A DNA stretch of 64,000 nt from Amycolatopsis sp. GM8 (GCF_021653975.1 NZ_JAJKFK010000005.1:531948-595947), one strand, 5' to 3'. Counted from the first letter of the stretch, positions 51,854 to 63,662 are shown. A program made the numbers and translations. The notes: generated by a model from the sequence alone, not told the origin.

Positions 51854-54025
51854 CTAGTCGAGGAGGTCTTCGATGACGATGGGGATGTGGCGGACCCGGA
51901 TGCCGGTGGCGTTGTAGACCGCGTTCGCGACCGCCGCGGCCAGGCCGACGGTGCCGATCTCCCCCAGGCCGCGCGCGCCGATGGCGTTGTGCAGCGTGTC
52001 CGGGTATTCGACGAAGTGGACGTCGATATCGGGGATGTCCGCGTTGACCGGGACCAGATAGCCCGCGAAATCGGCGTTCGCCGGGCGGCCGTTCGGCTCG
52101 ATCTCCAGCGCCTCGTGCAGCGCCGCCGACACACCCCAGATCATCCCGCCGCTGATCTGGCTGCGCGCCGTCTTGTCGTTGATGATCCGGCCCGCGTCGA
52201 ACACCCCGAGCAGGCGCGACACGCGCGTCTCCCGCGTCCACTTGTGCACCCGGACCTCGCAGAACTGCGCGCCCCACGAGGCGAACGAGTGCTTGGTCAT
52301 TTCTTCGCCGGGCGCCGAAGAACCCTGCGCGGACAACGATTCACGACCCAGCGCGCGGAGCACCTCGCCGAAGCGCATCGACCGGCCGCCGCCCAGCACC
52401 TGACCGTCCGCGTACGTGACGTCCTCGCCTTCGAACGGCGCGCCCGGGGCCGAAGCCGCCGCGAGCAGGTCGTCGATCACCGTGGCCGCCGCGATCATGA
52501 TGGCCGTGCTGGCGCTCGCGGTCGCCGTGGAGCCCCCGGACATGCCACCCGGCGGCAGCGCCGAATCCCCCAGCCGCGGTGTGATCGCGTCCGGCGAGAT
52601 GTCCAGCGATTCGGCGCCCACCAGGGAAAGCACCGTCAGCAGGCCGGTGCCCGGGTCCGCACCACTGGTCGCGACCACGGCCGTCTCGTCCGCCCGCAGC
52701 GTCACCTCGACGGTCGCCGGGAACCGCAGCGCGGGGAACACCGCGGTCGCGACGCCGTGGCCCACCAGCCAATCGCCGTCGGTGTGGCCCTGCGGCGAGC
52801 GGTTCGCCCAGCCGAAGCGGGTCGCGCCGATGCGGAAGCACTCGTCGAGATGCTTGCTCGACCACTGCAGGTCCCTGCCGGGCGGCGCGGTCGAGTTGTT
52901 GCGCAGGCGCAGTTCGATCGGGTCCATGTTCAGCGCGACCGCCAGCTCGTCCATCGCGCTCTCCAGCGCGAACGAGCCCGGCGCCTCGCCCGGCGCCCGC
53001 ATGAACGTGGTCGGCGGGACGTTCAACGGCACGATCTTCTGGCTGATCGCCAGGTTCTGCGTGGCGTACCACTCACGCGACGTGCCGTGTGAGGTCGGCT
53101 CGACGAACGAGCGGTCCACGTCGGTGCTGCACCACGAGTCGTGGCGCAGCGCGATCAGTGAACCGTCGGGCTCGGCGCCGAGTGAGATCTTCTGCACCGT
53201 GGCCGCGCGGCCCGCGGTCGCGGTGAAGACCTGTTCGCGGGTGAGCGCCGCCTTGACCGGACGGCCGAGCGCCCGTGCCGTTGCCGCCGCGAGGAACGCC
53301 GGGACGGACGTGCGACCCTTGCCGCCGAACGCGCCGCCGACGAACGGGTTGATCGCGCGCACCGACGACGGGTCGAGGTCCAGCGCACCGGCCAGTTCCG
53401 CGGCCTGCAGGAAGGCACCCTGGTTTCCACTGTAGACAGTCAGGACGCCTGATTCCCATACCGCGACGGCGGAATGCGGTTCCATCGCGGCGTGGTTCTG
53501 ACCCGCGGTACGGTAGGTCGCCTGGACGACGACCGGGCTCGCCGCGAGTGCGTCCTCAATGGACTCGACACCGTCCGCCAGTACCTCGATGAACGGCGGT
53601 TCGTGGCCGGTGATCGGCGCCGCTTCGATGGCGTCGTCGAGCCCGTCCTCCAGCGACGTCCGCGCCGGCCGCTCGTGGTAGGTGACCTCGATGAGCGCGG
53701 CCGCGTCCCGGGCCTGCTCGAAGGTCTCCGCCACCACGAAGCCGATCGGCTGGCCGTAGTACGTGACTTCCTTGTCCTGTAAGGGAACCCAGGTGTCGCC
53801 GAGCATCGGCGAGCTCGGCGTGCGCAGCTCCAGCGGGTCGAACGGCGAGTACACGCCGAGCACGCCCGGAGCGCTCACGGCCGCCGCGACGTTCATGGCC
53901 GCGATCTCGCCGTGCGCGATCGTGCTGACCACGACATATCCGTAGGCCATGCCGGGAAAGTTGTGGTCCAGCCCGTACTGGGCCCGGCCGGTGACCTTCA
54001 GCGGCCCGTCCAACCGGCTCGTCAT
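51854..54025 (-). CDS. Xanthine dehydrogenase-family Mo-binding large subunit (PaoC-like)
   Basis: A 723-aa catalytic subunit that holds the molybdopterin cofactor. KVTGRAQYGLDHNFPGMAYGYVVVSTIAHG starts the protein, then INPFVGGAFGGKGRTSVP, FMRAPGEAPGSFALESAMDELA, and the C-terminal catalytic Glu in GARGLGEIGTVGLAAAVANAVYNATG. These match aldehyde oxidase/xanthine dehydrogenase large subunits, closest in layout to PaoC (YagR). ATG 54025 overlaps the FAD-subunit stop by one base. Substrate probably aromatic aldehydes, by homology only. Confidence 0.9.
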   Translation of the reverse strand: MTSRLDGPLKVTGRAQYGLDHNFPGMAYGYVVVSTIAHGEIAAMNVAAAVSAPGVLGVYSPFDPLELRTPSSPMLGDTWVPLQDKEVTYYGQPIGFVVAETFEQARDAAALIEVTYHERPARTSLEDGLDDAIEAAPITGHEPPFIEVLADGVESIEDALAASPVVVQATYRTAGQNHAAMEPHSAVAVWESGVLTVYSGNQGAFLQAAELAGALDLDPSSVRAINPFVGGAFGGKGRTSVPAFLAAATARALGRPVKAALTREQVFTATAGRAATVQKISLGAEPDGSLIALRHDSWCSTDVDRSFVEPTSHGTSREWYATQNLAISQKIVPLNVPPTTFMRAPGEAPGSFALESAMDELAVALNMDPIELRLRNNSTAPPGRDLQWSSKHLDECFRIGATRFGWANRSPQGHTDGDWLVGHGVATAVFPALRFPATVEVTLRADETAVVATSGADPGTGLLTVLSLVGAESLDISPDAITPRLGDSALPPGGMSGGSTATASASTAIMIAAATVIDDLLAAASAPGAPFEGEDVTYADGQVLGGGRSMRFGEVLRALGRESLSAQGSSAPGEEMTKHSFASWGAQFCEVRVHKWTRETRVSRLLGVFDAGRIINDKTARSQISGGMIWGVSAALHEALEIEPNGRPANADFAGYLVPVNADIPDIDVHFVEYPDTLHNAIGARGLGEIGTVGLAAAVANAVYNATGIRVRHIPIVIEDLLD

Positions 54026-54984
54026 CAGCGGCTCCCCTCGGTCAGTTCGAGCAGTGCGCGGACGATGGTCCGCTTCAGCAACGAGACTTTGTAACCGTTG
54101 GCGGCCAACGGCCGGGCGCCTTCGCCCGCCACGGAAGCGGCGGCTTCGAAGGACTCGAGGGTCGCGGGCGCGCCACGCAGGGCCTCCTCGACCGCGGGTA
54201 GCCGCCACGGCATCGTCGCGACGCCGCCGACCGCGATCCGGGTGTCGACGACGTGCGAGTCCTGGATGTCCAGCGCGACCGCGGCGGAACACAGCGCGAA
54301 CTCGTAGGACTGCCGGTCCCGCACCTTGACATAGGTGGAACGCGACGCCCAGTCCAGCCGCGGCACCACGACCTCGGTGATCAGTTCGCCCGGCCGCAGG
54401 TCGTTCTCCACCTCGGGCGTTTCGCCCGGCACGCGGTAGAAATCGGCCAGCCGGACGGTACGGCTTCCGGTGCTGCCGGCCAGCCGGACCTCCGCGTCGA
54501 GCGCGACCAGTGCGACAGCCAGGTCACTGGCGTGCGTCGCCACGCACTTGTCGCTCGTGCCCAGCACGGCGTGCATCCTGTTGGCCCCGGAGATCGCGGC
54601 GCAGCCACTGCCCGGCTGCCGCTTGTTGCACGGCATGGCGACATCGCGGAAATAGGTGCATCGGGTGCGCTGCAACAGGTTCCCGCCGATGCTGGCCATG
54701 TTGCGCAGCTGCTGGGAGGCGCTGAGCAGCAGCGCGCGGGAGATCGCCGGGTACACGCCGGGGTGCGCGGCGACGGCGCTCATCCGCTCCAGCGCGCCGA
54801 TCCGGAGGCCGTCGCTGGTGTCGACGCCGCGCAACGGCAGCTCGTTGATGTCCACAACCTGGTGCGGCGTCAGGACATTGAGCTTCATCAGGTCGACGAC
54901 GGTGGTCCCGCCGGCCAGGAACGTGCCGGGCGAGGCGAGCGCGTCTTCGACGGTCGCGGGTGCCGTGAGCTCAAACGGACGCAT
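54025..54984 (-). CDS. FAD-binding subunit of Mo hydroxylase (PaoB-like, with 4Fe-4S insert)
   Basis: A 319-aa subunit of the CoxM/XdhB class. [25 protein letters not shown] binds [25 protein letters not shown] follows. It carries the extra Cys segment [32 protein letters not shown] (about residues 107-138), the insert that binds a [4Fe-4S] cluster in PaoB and 4-hydroxybenzoyl-CoA reductase-type proteins, so electrons probably pass over an additional cluster. It overlaps the 2Fe-2S gene by 14 bp. Confidence 0.9.
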   Translation of the reverse strand: MRPFELTAPATVEDALASPGTFLAGGTTVVDLMKLNVLTPHQVVDINELPLRGVDTSDGLRIGALERMSAVAAHPGVYPAISRALLLSASQQLRNMASIGGNLLQRTRCTYFRDVAMPCNKRQPGSGCAAISGANRMHAVLGTSDKCVATHASDLAVALVALDAEVRLAGSTGSRTVRLADFYRVPGETPEVENDLRPGELITEVVVPRLDWASRSTYVKVRDRQSYEFALCSAAVALDIQDSHVVDTRIAVGGVATMPWRLPAVEEALRGAPATLESFEAAASVAGEGARPLAANGYKVSLLKRTIVRALLELTEGSR

Positions 54985-55423
54985 CGGCCTGCCTCGCCTG
55001 CTCGACCGCCGCGATGATGTTCGGATACGCCGAGCAGCGGCAGATGTTGCCCGACATGAATTCGCGGACGTCCTCGACGCCGTCGCGAACCGCGGCCACC
55101 GCGGACATGATCTGCCCGGGCGTGCAGAACCCGCACTGCAGGGCGTCGGCTTCGACGAACGCCCGCTGGACCGGGGCCAGACCGTCGTCGGTGGACAGTC
55201 CTTCCACCGTGGTGACCTGCTGTTTCACGGTGGCGGCCAGGGTCAGGCAGGAAAGCACCGGCTTGCCGTCGACATGGACGGTGCAGGCGCCGCACTGGCC
55301 GCGGTCGCAGCCCTTCTTCGGGCCGGTGATGTCGAGGCGTTCCCGCAACGCGTCCAGGAGCGTCACACCGGGATCGACACTCAGGTGTGCCGTCTTCCCG
55401 TTCACTTCGAGTGAGATGTCCAA
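54971..55423 (-). CDS. 2Fe-2S subunit of Mo hydroxylase (PaoA-like)
   Basis: A 150-aa small subunit. The plant-type [2Fe-2S] Cys are in [25 protein letters not shown] (about residues 37-60), the second cluster in [14 protein letters not shown] and [13 protein letters not shown]. It lacks the twin-arginine signal of E. coli PaoA, so the complex is probably cytosolic. TTG 55423 follows GGAAGAG. First gene of the operon, under the divergent TetR. No XdhC/PaoD-type cofactor-insertion gene is in the window. Confidence 0.9.
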   Translation of the reverse strand: MDISLEVNGKTAHLSVDPGVTLLDALRERLDITGPKKGCDRGQCGACTVHVDGKPVLSCLTLAATVKQQVTTVEGLSTDDGLAPVQRAFVEADALQCGFCTPGQIMSAVAAVRDGVEDVREFMSGNICRCSAYPNIIAAVEQARQADASV

Positions 55424-55541
55424 CTGGATCTCTTCCGCCAGATTTTTTGTGGTGGTGAAGGCATAGGCTGTACTGAAGCGAAGCAGGGCCCGCCGCCGAG
55501 GCGAACCGGATGTTCATCCGCTCCATCGCACGGTCCACGCT

Positions 55542-55583
55542 AGCGGATTACAATCCGCTTCGCACCCTGGAGCGACTCCAGGG
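55542..55583. promoter_or_regulatory. Two palindromes between Mo-hydroxylase operon and TetR
   Basis: AGCGGATT (55542-55549), AC, AATCCGCT (55552-55559) and CCCTGGAG (55565-55572), CGA, CTCCAGGG (55576-55583) are both perfect. The first has the CGGATT/AATCCG form common for TetR operators; the second may be a separate operator or a hairpin in the TetR leader. Confidence 0.6.
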
Positions 55584-55618
55584 GCAAGCAGGGGTCAACG
55601 ATCGGGCAACCGGGAGGA

Positions 55619-56209
55619 ATGATGACGACGGGATCGGTGAGTCCTCGGCGTGCCGACACCCGGCGTAATCACGAGCGCATCCTCGCGGTGGCCACGGAGG
55701 CACTGACCTCGTCGGGCGAGGTCTCGTTCAACGCCATCGCGAAGAAGGCGGGGGTGGGGGTCGGCACGGTGTACCGGCATTTCCCCACCGCCGAAGCGCT
55801 CATTCTGGCCGTGTACGAACGGGAAGTGCGGCATCTCGTCGAGGTGGTGCCGAAGCTGCTGGCTAAGCACGCTCCGGCGGAGGCCTTCCGGCGGTGGACG
55901 ACCGATCACCTGGCGCATCACATGATGACGAAGCGCGGCCTGGCCAAGGCCCTGGGCGCGGCGACGGCGTCACGCGTGGAAATGCCGCGGAGCGCCCTCG
56001 ATGCCGTGCTCAGCGCGGTCGCCATGCTGGTGAAGGCCAACGTCGAGGCGGGCACGGTTCGCGCCGATCTGGCCCCGGAAACAGTCATGCGCGGCCTGGG
56101 CGGCCTGTTCTACCTCGACGCGGACGACTGGCGGGACCAGACCTCGAGCCTCATCGACCTGCTGTGGCGAGGCATGTGCGCGGACGGCTGCACCTCTACT
56201 CACAGTTGA
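55619..56209 (+). CDS. TetR-family transcriptional regulator
   Basis: A 196-aa repressor-type protein with helix-turn-helix AVATEALTSSGEVSFNAIAKKAGVGVGTVYRHFPTAEALILAVY (about residues 24-67) and a C-terminal domain containing WTTDHLAHHMMTKRGLAKAL and MRGLGGLFYLDADDWRDQ. It is divergent from the molybdenum hydroxylase operon, which it probably represses until an aldehyde or related compound appears. ATG 55619 follows GGGAGG. Confidence 0.9.
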   Translation: MMTTGSVSPRRADTRRNHERILAVATEALTSSGEVSFNAIAKKAGVGVGTVYRHFPTAEALILAVYEREVRHLVEVVPKLLAKHAPAEAFRRWTTDHLAHHMMTKRGLAKALGAATASRVEMPRSALDAVLSAVAMLVKANVEAGTVRADLAPETVMRGLGGLFYLDADDWRDQTSSLIDLLWRGMCADGCTSTHS

Positions 56210-56747
56210 GCCAACTCGCCCACCCGAGGGGCGGTACGGCGGGACATATCACCTGCTGGGGTATGTCGTCACGACGAATGGTCACGGATATTCGACGAAC
56301 GGCGTGAGCGCCCCTTGCACGATCGGAGGCACGTGCAGGTGCAGGTGCAATGCCGTCCGGGGGGCGTCGCTTCGTAGCGGTCCTGCGTGCCGCCGTCGAC
56401 CATTGGTCACCCGTTGGAGTGGATTCGGCCGCGTGCAGGCTGCCGAAACGGGGTTTTCAACAGTCGATTTCGAGAATTCGACCGCACTTGTCACTCGTTC
56501 GAATGATGATCGCCGAATTCCCTTGGAGACACGAGGCGAACACCGTTCAACGGTGATCGACTACCGGTCACAGACAAGAAAAAGCTACTGATCCGTAAGG
56601 GCGCTTCGAGCGCCGGCGGTTTGCCAAGATGTGGATGCGGACGCGGCGTGGCGCTCTGCGCCGCACCAAAAGGCGGCCCCCTGCTGTGCACAGGGAGCCG
56701 CCGGAGTCCGTATATCCAACCCCTGCAAGGAAAGGACAGCTACGAAC
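56210..56747. other. Intergenic region without a supported gene
   Basis: The frames here are short and low in coding character on both strands. It holds three hairpins: GACATA/TATGTC near 56245-56268, GGCGCT-TCG-AGCGCC near 56606-56621, and a large GC one (56672-56702). The last lies 45 bp before the membrane-protein gene at 56748 and may be in its leader. Confidence 0.5.
56672..56702 (+). promoter_or_regulatory. GC-rich leader hairpin upstream of 56748 gene
   Basis: GGCGGC and GCCGCC close a stem continued by CCCCTG/CAGGG round a loop with CTGTGCA. There is no T tract, so it looks like a stable leader structure or protein site rather than a simple terminator. Confidence 0.4.
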
Positions 56748-57194
56748 TTGAGAAGACTACAGCGGGAGCCTGCTCGTGGGCCAGGGAAACCATCGCCTGA
56801 CCGGGTTACGACACGTGGGAAGGCCGGTAAGCCCAGCCCCGTGGAGGTGGGCCTGGACGAGCTGCTCGACGCCGGTGCCGACCCGGCACCGGACATGCGA
56901 CTGTCGCCATCGGTGCTGGTCATCGTGCAGCCACCGGCCTGCCGCCAGCCACCGGCGCCCGATCGTCACAGGCTGCCGGACACGCCGTTCTGGCGTTTTG
57001 CCAAGTGGGTCACCGGTGATTCGTCGCAGCTCTGGCGGACCGCGATCCTGCTGCTGGTGGTAGCGGTGACGGTGATCGGCATTTTGCTCACCGTGTCAGT
57101 GGTGCTGCGAGTCGCCGGATTCACCCTGACCGCCGCCGCCCTGGCCGGCTATTTCCGCATGGCGAGTCAGCGCCGGGCAATGGATACCAGGTAA
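56748..57194 (+). CDS. Small membrane protein of unknown function
   Basis: About 148 aa, unrecognised. The N-terminal 85 residues are polar and Pro-rich; VEVGLDELLDAGADPAPDMRLSPSVLVIV hints at a short folded part; two membrane helices follow (WRTAILLLVVAVTVIGILLTVSVVL and GFTLTAAALAGYFRM). The start is uncertain: TTG 56748 has GAAAGGA eleven bases upstream; a GTG further in is possible. Converges on the GNAT gene with a strong terminator between. Confidence 0.5.
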   Translation: MRRLQREPARGPGKPSPDRVTTRGKAGKPSPVEVGLDELLDAGADPAPDMRLSPSVLVIVQPPACRQPPAPDRHRLPDTPFWRFAKWVTGDSSQLWRTAILLLVVAVTVIGILLTVSVVLRVAGFTLTAAALAGYFRMASQRRAMDTR

Positions 57195-57205
57195 TCGCGG
57201 TAACA

Positions 57206-57248
57206 CGGATTCGCTTGCCGCGGTGAATATCCACGGCAAGCGAATCCG
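57206..57248. terminator. Bidirectional terminator, 15-bp perfect stem
   Basis: CGGATTCGCTTGCCG (57206-57220) and its exact complement (57234-57248) enclose a 13-nt loop between the convergent membrane-protein and GNAT genes. No T tract. Confidence 0.75.
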
Positions 57249-57249
57249 C

Positions 57250-59872
<2,623 letters not shown>

Positions 59873-59902
59873 TTAGCCTAGTCAGTACCCCCGACAGATT
59901 CG

Positions 59903-60574
59903 CTACTTCACCTCGGCGAGGCCCCGCACCAGCTCACGCAATTCGACCAGCGACATCGAGTCCACGGGCTCGGCCTCGACGGCTTCTACTCTCCGTAACC
60001 GTTCGCCTGCCAACCGCTCGCCGAGTGTGGCGTCGAGCGGCAGGAACGTCAGCGCCGAGCGGGCCGCTTCGTCCAGCTCGGCGAGCTTGGGGTGATACAC
60101 CTCCACGTCGACCGTCCCGTCCACCACCTCGGCGGCGACCCGGAACTCGCCCAGTGCGATCCGGTGCTCGCCCAGGTTGACCGTCACGCCGGACGGGTCG
60201 GGCACCGGCGGCACCGAATCGTGGTACTCCCAGATCGCGTCCTCCTCGGGCGCGGCGGCCCGCCAGGCGTCCGTGTACGGCCGGAGCGCGGGATCCTCCT
60301 GCGCGCTCAGGACGAGCGCATAGATCGCGCGCTGGCCACGTTCGAGCGAGTAATGCAGATCCGGGTGGAGCGCGGCGACGGCCATGGACAGCTCGTGCTC
60401 GACGCGTTGCGGCTCGCGGTCACCGAGCGCCGCGTTGATCGCGGGCAGCAGGTCGAACCAGGTGCGCCAGAACTCCTCCGCCGCCGCGACCGGGTCCTCG
60501 GGCACGGGCTGCTCAGGCCACGGCGTGCGCGGGTCGGGGACGTCTTCTTCCTTGGTGCGGCGGAACCATCGCAT
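59903..60574 (-). CDS. Conserved hypothetical protein
   Basis: A 223-aa protein I do not recognise. It starts MRWFRRTKEED and contains EEFWRTWFDLLPAINAALGDREPQRVEHELSMAVAALHPDLHYSLERGQRAIYALVLSAQEDPALRPYTDAWRAAAPEED, which looks like an alpha/beta domain of a type found in other actinomycetes, then a second, acidic half. No signal peptide or membrane helix. It lies between ligA and the MetE-like gene on the same strand, 10 bp after the latter. Confidence 0.75.
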   Translation of the reverse strand: MRWFRRTKEEDVPDPRTPWPEQPVPEDPVAAAEEFWRTWFDLLPAINAALGDREPQRVEHELSMAVAALHPDLHYSLERGQRAIYALVLSAQEDPALRPYTDAWRAAAPEEDAIWEYHDSVPPVPDPSGVTVNLGEHRIALGEFRVAAEVVDGTVDVEVYHPKLAELDEAARSALTFLPLDATLGERLAGERLRRVEAVEAEPVDSMSLVELRELVRGLAEVK

Positions 60575-60584
60575 TCGTGTGTGT

Positions 60585-61610
60585 CTACCAGCCTTCCGGT
60601 GGCTCCACGAACGCTTTGCCCAGATCGCGCGCCAAGGCCAGCGCGCGGCGGAGCCAATCCGCCCGGGCACCGGCGAAACCGCACGTCGGGGTGGGCACGG
60701 CGCGTTCGGCGAGGATGGACCGGTTGAAGCCGAGGCGGTCGGTCAGGCGCAGCGCCGGCGTGGCCAGTTCGCGCAGCGTCGGGGGTCTCGCGGGGGCGAG
60801 GGCCGGGACGAGACCGAGGAACAGGTGCACGCCGCTGTCCCAGGCCTCGCCGAGCTCGTCGAGGAGCTTCGCGGGCGAGCCGTCGAGCAACGTCGCGTCG
60901 AGTGCGAGCGCGCCGGCGCCGGCCGAACGCAGGAGACCGACCGGCGGGCGGGGCGCGCAGCAGTGCACGACGACCGGCTGGCCGGTGATCTTCGCGGCGC
61001 GTTCGAGCACTCCCGCCAGCAGGTCGCGGGCCTCCGGCTCTTCGACGGCGGAGACCATGCCGTAGCCGGACGGCGTCGACAGAGACCCGGCGAGCACGTC
61101 CGGCAGCGTCGGCTCGTCGAACTGGACGACGACCTCGGCGCCGGTGCGGGCCTTGAGCTCGGCGACATGCGTCGCGAGGCCTTCGAGCATCGACTCGGTG
61201 AACTCGCGAACGGCGCCGCGGTCGGTGAGCACGCGATGTCCGCGCGGCAGCTCGATGCCCGCGGCCAGCGTCCACGGCCCGGCCAGCTGCGTCTTGATCA
61301 CCTTCGCGCCGGCAGCCACCTCTTCCACTGCGTCGAGGTCCCACCGCAGCAGGTCGACCGCGCGGCGGTGGTCGCTGCCGGGGTGCGCCGCGACGCGATA
61401 GCCGCTGGGCACCACCTCGACGGCGAGGTCGACCAGCAACCCCGCGGACCGGCCGAGCAGGTCCGCGCCGACGCCGCGGGCGGGCAGCTCGGGCAGGTGC
61501 GGGAACTCGGGCAGTTCACCGAAGACGATCGCGGCCGCCTCGGCCACGTCCGTCCCCGGCATGGAGCCGATACCGGTCGCGGCACCGGCTGGCCAGGCTC
61601 GTTCGCTCAC
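60585..61610 (-). CDS. MetE C-terminal-like methionine synthase homologue
   Basis: A 341-aa protein like the C-terminal half of cobalamin-independent methionine synthase. GIGSMPGTDVAEAAAIVFGELPEFPHLPELPARG is at the start; zinc ligands are the His and Cys of VVVHCCAPRPP and the Cys of VPTPTCGFAG. It lacks the N-terminal half of MetE, so methyltetrahydrofolate may not be its donor. In M. tuberculosis a similar gene sits beside ligA. Start GTG 61610 (SERAWPAG); an ATG at 61685 would add 25 residues. Confidence 0.8.
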   Translation of the reverse strand: MSERAWPAGAATGIGSMPGTDVAEAAAIVFGELPEFPHLPELPARGVGADLLGRSAGLLVDLAVEVVPSGYRVAAHPGSDHRRAVDLLRWDLDAVEEVAAGAKVIKTQLAGPWTLAAGIELPRGHRVLTDRGAVREFTESMLEGLATHVAELKARTGAEVVVQFDEPTLPDVLAGSLSTPSGYGMVSAVEEPEARDLLAGVLERAAKITGQPVVVHCCAPRPPVGLLRSAGAGALALDATLLDGSPAKLLDELGEAWDSGVHLFLGLVPALAPARPPTLRELATPALRLTDRLGFNRSILAERAVPTPTCGFAGARADWLRRALALARDLGKAFVEPPEGW

Positions 61611-61745
61611 CAGGTCATTGTGGCCGGTGGTCCGGCGCGCCGCTGCACGCACCCCGGCCAGCCGCCCGCTAAACAATTCCGACATTCCTCCGCAATTCGC
61701 CTTGATGCTCCCGCGTCGCGATTTCCCTGGCTACGCTTCGGGCAC

Positions 61746-62372
61746 ATGACGAGTGATTCACGGCGGGCCGGCGGCGGCACGCTGTTCACCGAGCCGATCC
61801 TGGTGGTGAACCAGAAGGCCAAGCTGGTCGAGACAGCCACGGAATTCGGTGTCTTCGACCAGAACGGGCAGCCGCTCGGCGCGGTGGTCGAGGTCGGGCA
61901 GAGCCGCTTGCGGAAAGCGATCCGGCTGTTCACGAATTACGACCAGTTTCTCACCCATATTTTCGAAGTTCGCGACGCGGGCGGAAGTGTCGTGCTGAAA
62001 GTGACAAGACCGGCGAAAATGGTCCGGTCGCGGTTTCTGGTGACTCGTGCCGACGGCAGCCCGATCGGCGAGATCGCCCAGGAGAACGTATTCGGCAAGA
62101 TCCGGTTCTCGTTCACCGCCGGCGGGCAGCCGGTCGGCCAGCTGCGGGCGGAGAACTGGCGTGCGTGGGACTTCTCGATCACCGGCGCGGCCGGCCGGGA
62201 GGTCGCCCGCGTCACGAAAACCTTCGCCGGGATGCTGAAGGAGACGTTCACCACCGCGGACAACTACGTGGTCGAGGTCTACGAGCACCTGTCCGACCCG
62301 CTCGCCAGCATGGTCGTCGCCGCCGCGCTGACCGTCGACACCGCGCTGAAGCAGGACCAGCACGATACGTGA
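61746..62372 (+). CDS. LURP-one/scramblase-related protein
   Basis: A 208-aa protein of the LURP-one-related/phospholipid scramblase-like fold: LFTEPILVVNQKAKLVETATEFGVFDQNGQPLGAVVEVGQ, VLKVTRPAKMVRSRFLVTRADGSPIGEIAQENVFGKIRFSF, and a hydrophobic C-terminus LASMVVAAALTVDTAL. The family forms a 12-strand barrel round a hydrophobic helix; bacterial function is unknown. Divergent from the MetE-like gene. Confidence 0.82.
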   Translation: MTSDSRRAGGGTLFTEPILVVNQKAKLVETATEFGVFDQNGQPLGAVVEVGQSRLRKAIRLFTNYDQFLTHIFEVRDAGGSVVLKVTRPAKMVRSRFLVTRADGSPIGEIAQENVFGKIRFSFTAGGQPVGQLRAENWRAWDFSITGAAGREVARVTKTFAGMLKETFTTADNYVVEVYEHLSDPLASMVVAAALTVDTALKQDQHDT

Positions 62373-62402
62373 GCGGCGTCTCAACAGCATGCTGTGGACA
62401 AT

Positions 62403-62440
62403 CCATCCCTTAGCGTTTCAAAGTGAATACTCAGGGATGG
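62403..62440 (+). promoter_or_regulatory. Inverted repeat upstream of MBL-fold gene
   Basis: CCATCCCT (62403-62410) and AGGGATGG (62433-62440) are perfect, 22 bp apart, ending next to the GGAAGGA ribosome-binding site. It may be an operator or an RNA hairpin limiting ribosome access. Confidence 0.4.
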
Positions 62441-62457
62441 AAGGACGATGAGTTCGC

Positions 62458-63495
62458 GTGGAACCACTTGCCGAGGACGCAACACGGTCGTGGACCGAGC
62501 CGGGGATCTACGACGTAGCGCCCGGTGTCTACCGGATCCCGCTGCCGCTGCCGAACGACGGCCTGCGCGCGGTCAACGTCTACGCGATCACCGATGGCAC
62601 CGAGCTCGTCATGATCGACTCCGGCTGGGCCCTCGACGAGGCGCGTGACCTGCTGCAGGCCGCGCTGAAGGGGATCGGCGCCGAACTCGGGGACATCAGC
62701 CAGTTCCTGGTCACCCACGTGCACCGCGATCACTACACGCAGGCCGTGGCGCTGCGGCGGGAGTTCGGCAACCGGGTCGCCTTGGGTGAGCTGGAGCGGA
62801 CTTCGCTCGAGCTCACCATGGACACCAACCGCGGCCCGGCCACCACGCAGCTGGACCTGCTGACCCAGTCGGGTGCCGAACCGTTGCTCGTGGAGTTGCG
62901 GAACTTCTTCGCCGGCGAACAGCCCGAGACGAGCGTCTGGGAGTTGCCGGACGAGTGGCTCACCCCGGGCCGGCGCACGGTTCTGGGGAGCCGTGCTCTC
63001 GATATCGTGCACACTCCGGGGCACACTGCCGGGCACGTGGTCTTCGACGACGGGGCGGCGGGCCTCATGTTCACCGGTGACCATGTCCTGCCGCGCATCA
63101 CGCCCTCGATCGGCTTCCAACCGGGCGCGACCGAGCTGCCGCTGCGTGATTTCCTGGACTCACTACGCCTGGTGCGCGGCATGCCCGACCGCCGGATGCT
63201 GCCCGCGCACGGTCTCGTGTCGCCCAGCGTGCACGCCCGGATCGATGAACTCCTCGCCCACCACGAGGATCGCCTGGAACGCTCGGCGCGAGCACTGTCC
63301 GAAGGCGCCTCGACGGCATATGAGGCGGCGTCAAAGCTGACCTGGACGCGGCACCAACGGAAACTCGCCGAGATGGACCCCTTCAACCAGATGCTCGCGG
63401 TGACCGAAACCAAGGCACACCTGGACTTGCTGGCATACCAAGGGAAACTGAAGATGTCCGAAGTGGACGGCGTCAGGCACTACGCCGCGGCGTAA
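62458..63495 (+). CDS. MBL-fold metallo-hydrolase
   Basis: A 345-aa metallo-beta-lactamase-fold protein. The metal motif THVHRDHY (about residue 86) is a HxHxDH site; further ligands are in HTPGHTAGHVVF (about 184) and GDHVLP, with AHG near residue 245. A C-terminal helical extension (about 250-345) is of the winged-helix type seen in LACTB2-like hydrolases. Substrate unknown. GTG 62458 is the start. The stop TAA lies 12 bp before copy B of the inverted-repeat element. Confidence 0.88.
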   Translation: MEPLAEDATRSWTEPGIYDVAPGVYRIPLPLPNDGLRAVNVYAITDGTELVMIDSGWALDEARDLLQAALKGIGAELGDISQFLVTHVHRDHYTQAVALRREFGNRVALGELERTSLELTMDTNRGPATTQLDLLTQSGAEPLLVELRNFFAGEQPETSVWELPDEWLTPGRRTVLGSRALDIVHTPGHTAGHVVFDDGAAGLMFTGDHVLPRITPSIGFQPGATELPLRDFLDSLRLVRGMPDRRMLPAHGLVSPSVHARIDELLAHHEDRLERSARALSEGASTAYEAASKLTWTRHQRKLAEMDPFNQMLAVTETKAHLDLLAYQGKLKMSEVDGVRHYAAA

Positions 63496-63507
63496 AGCCC
63501 ACGGCTC

Positions 63508-63662
63508 GAGTTGGGTGGTCATCCCGTCGCCTGAAACAGGAACGATCACTTTTCGTCAGGGCCGCAACATCCGTACCCGGCGTGCAGCAGAGAACACAAA
63601 GCTTGCGGCTCTGAGGAAAAGTGATACTCGAAACCGCAGGCGACGGGATGACCACCCAACTC
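63508..63662. repeat. 155-bp element with 26-bp terminal inverted repeats, copy B
   Basis: Ends at 63508-63533 and 63637-63662 are perfect inverted repeats identical to those of copy A (46767-46922). The whole copy aligns with A in reverse orientation, including the ATCACTTTTC inner repeat and flanks out to about 63488 and 63745. It directly follows the MBL-fold gene, and the bases around the TAA stop (GCGTAAAGCCC) also match those around the stop next to copy A. Confidence 0.85.
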
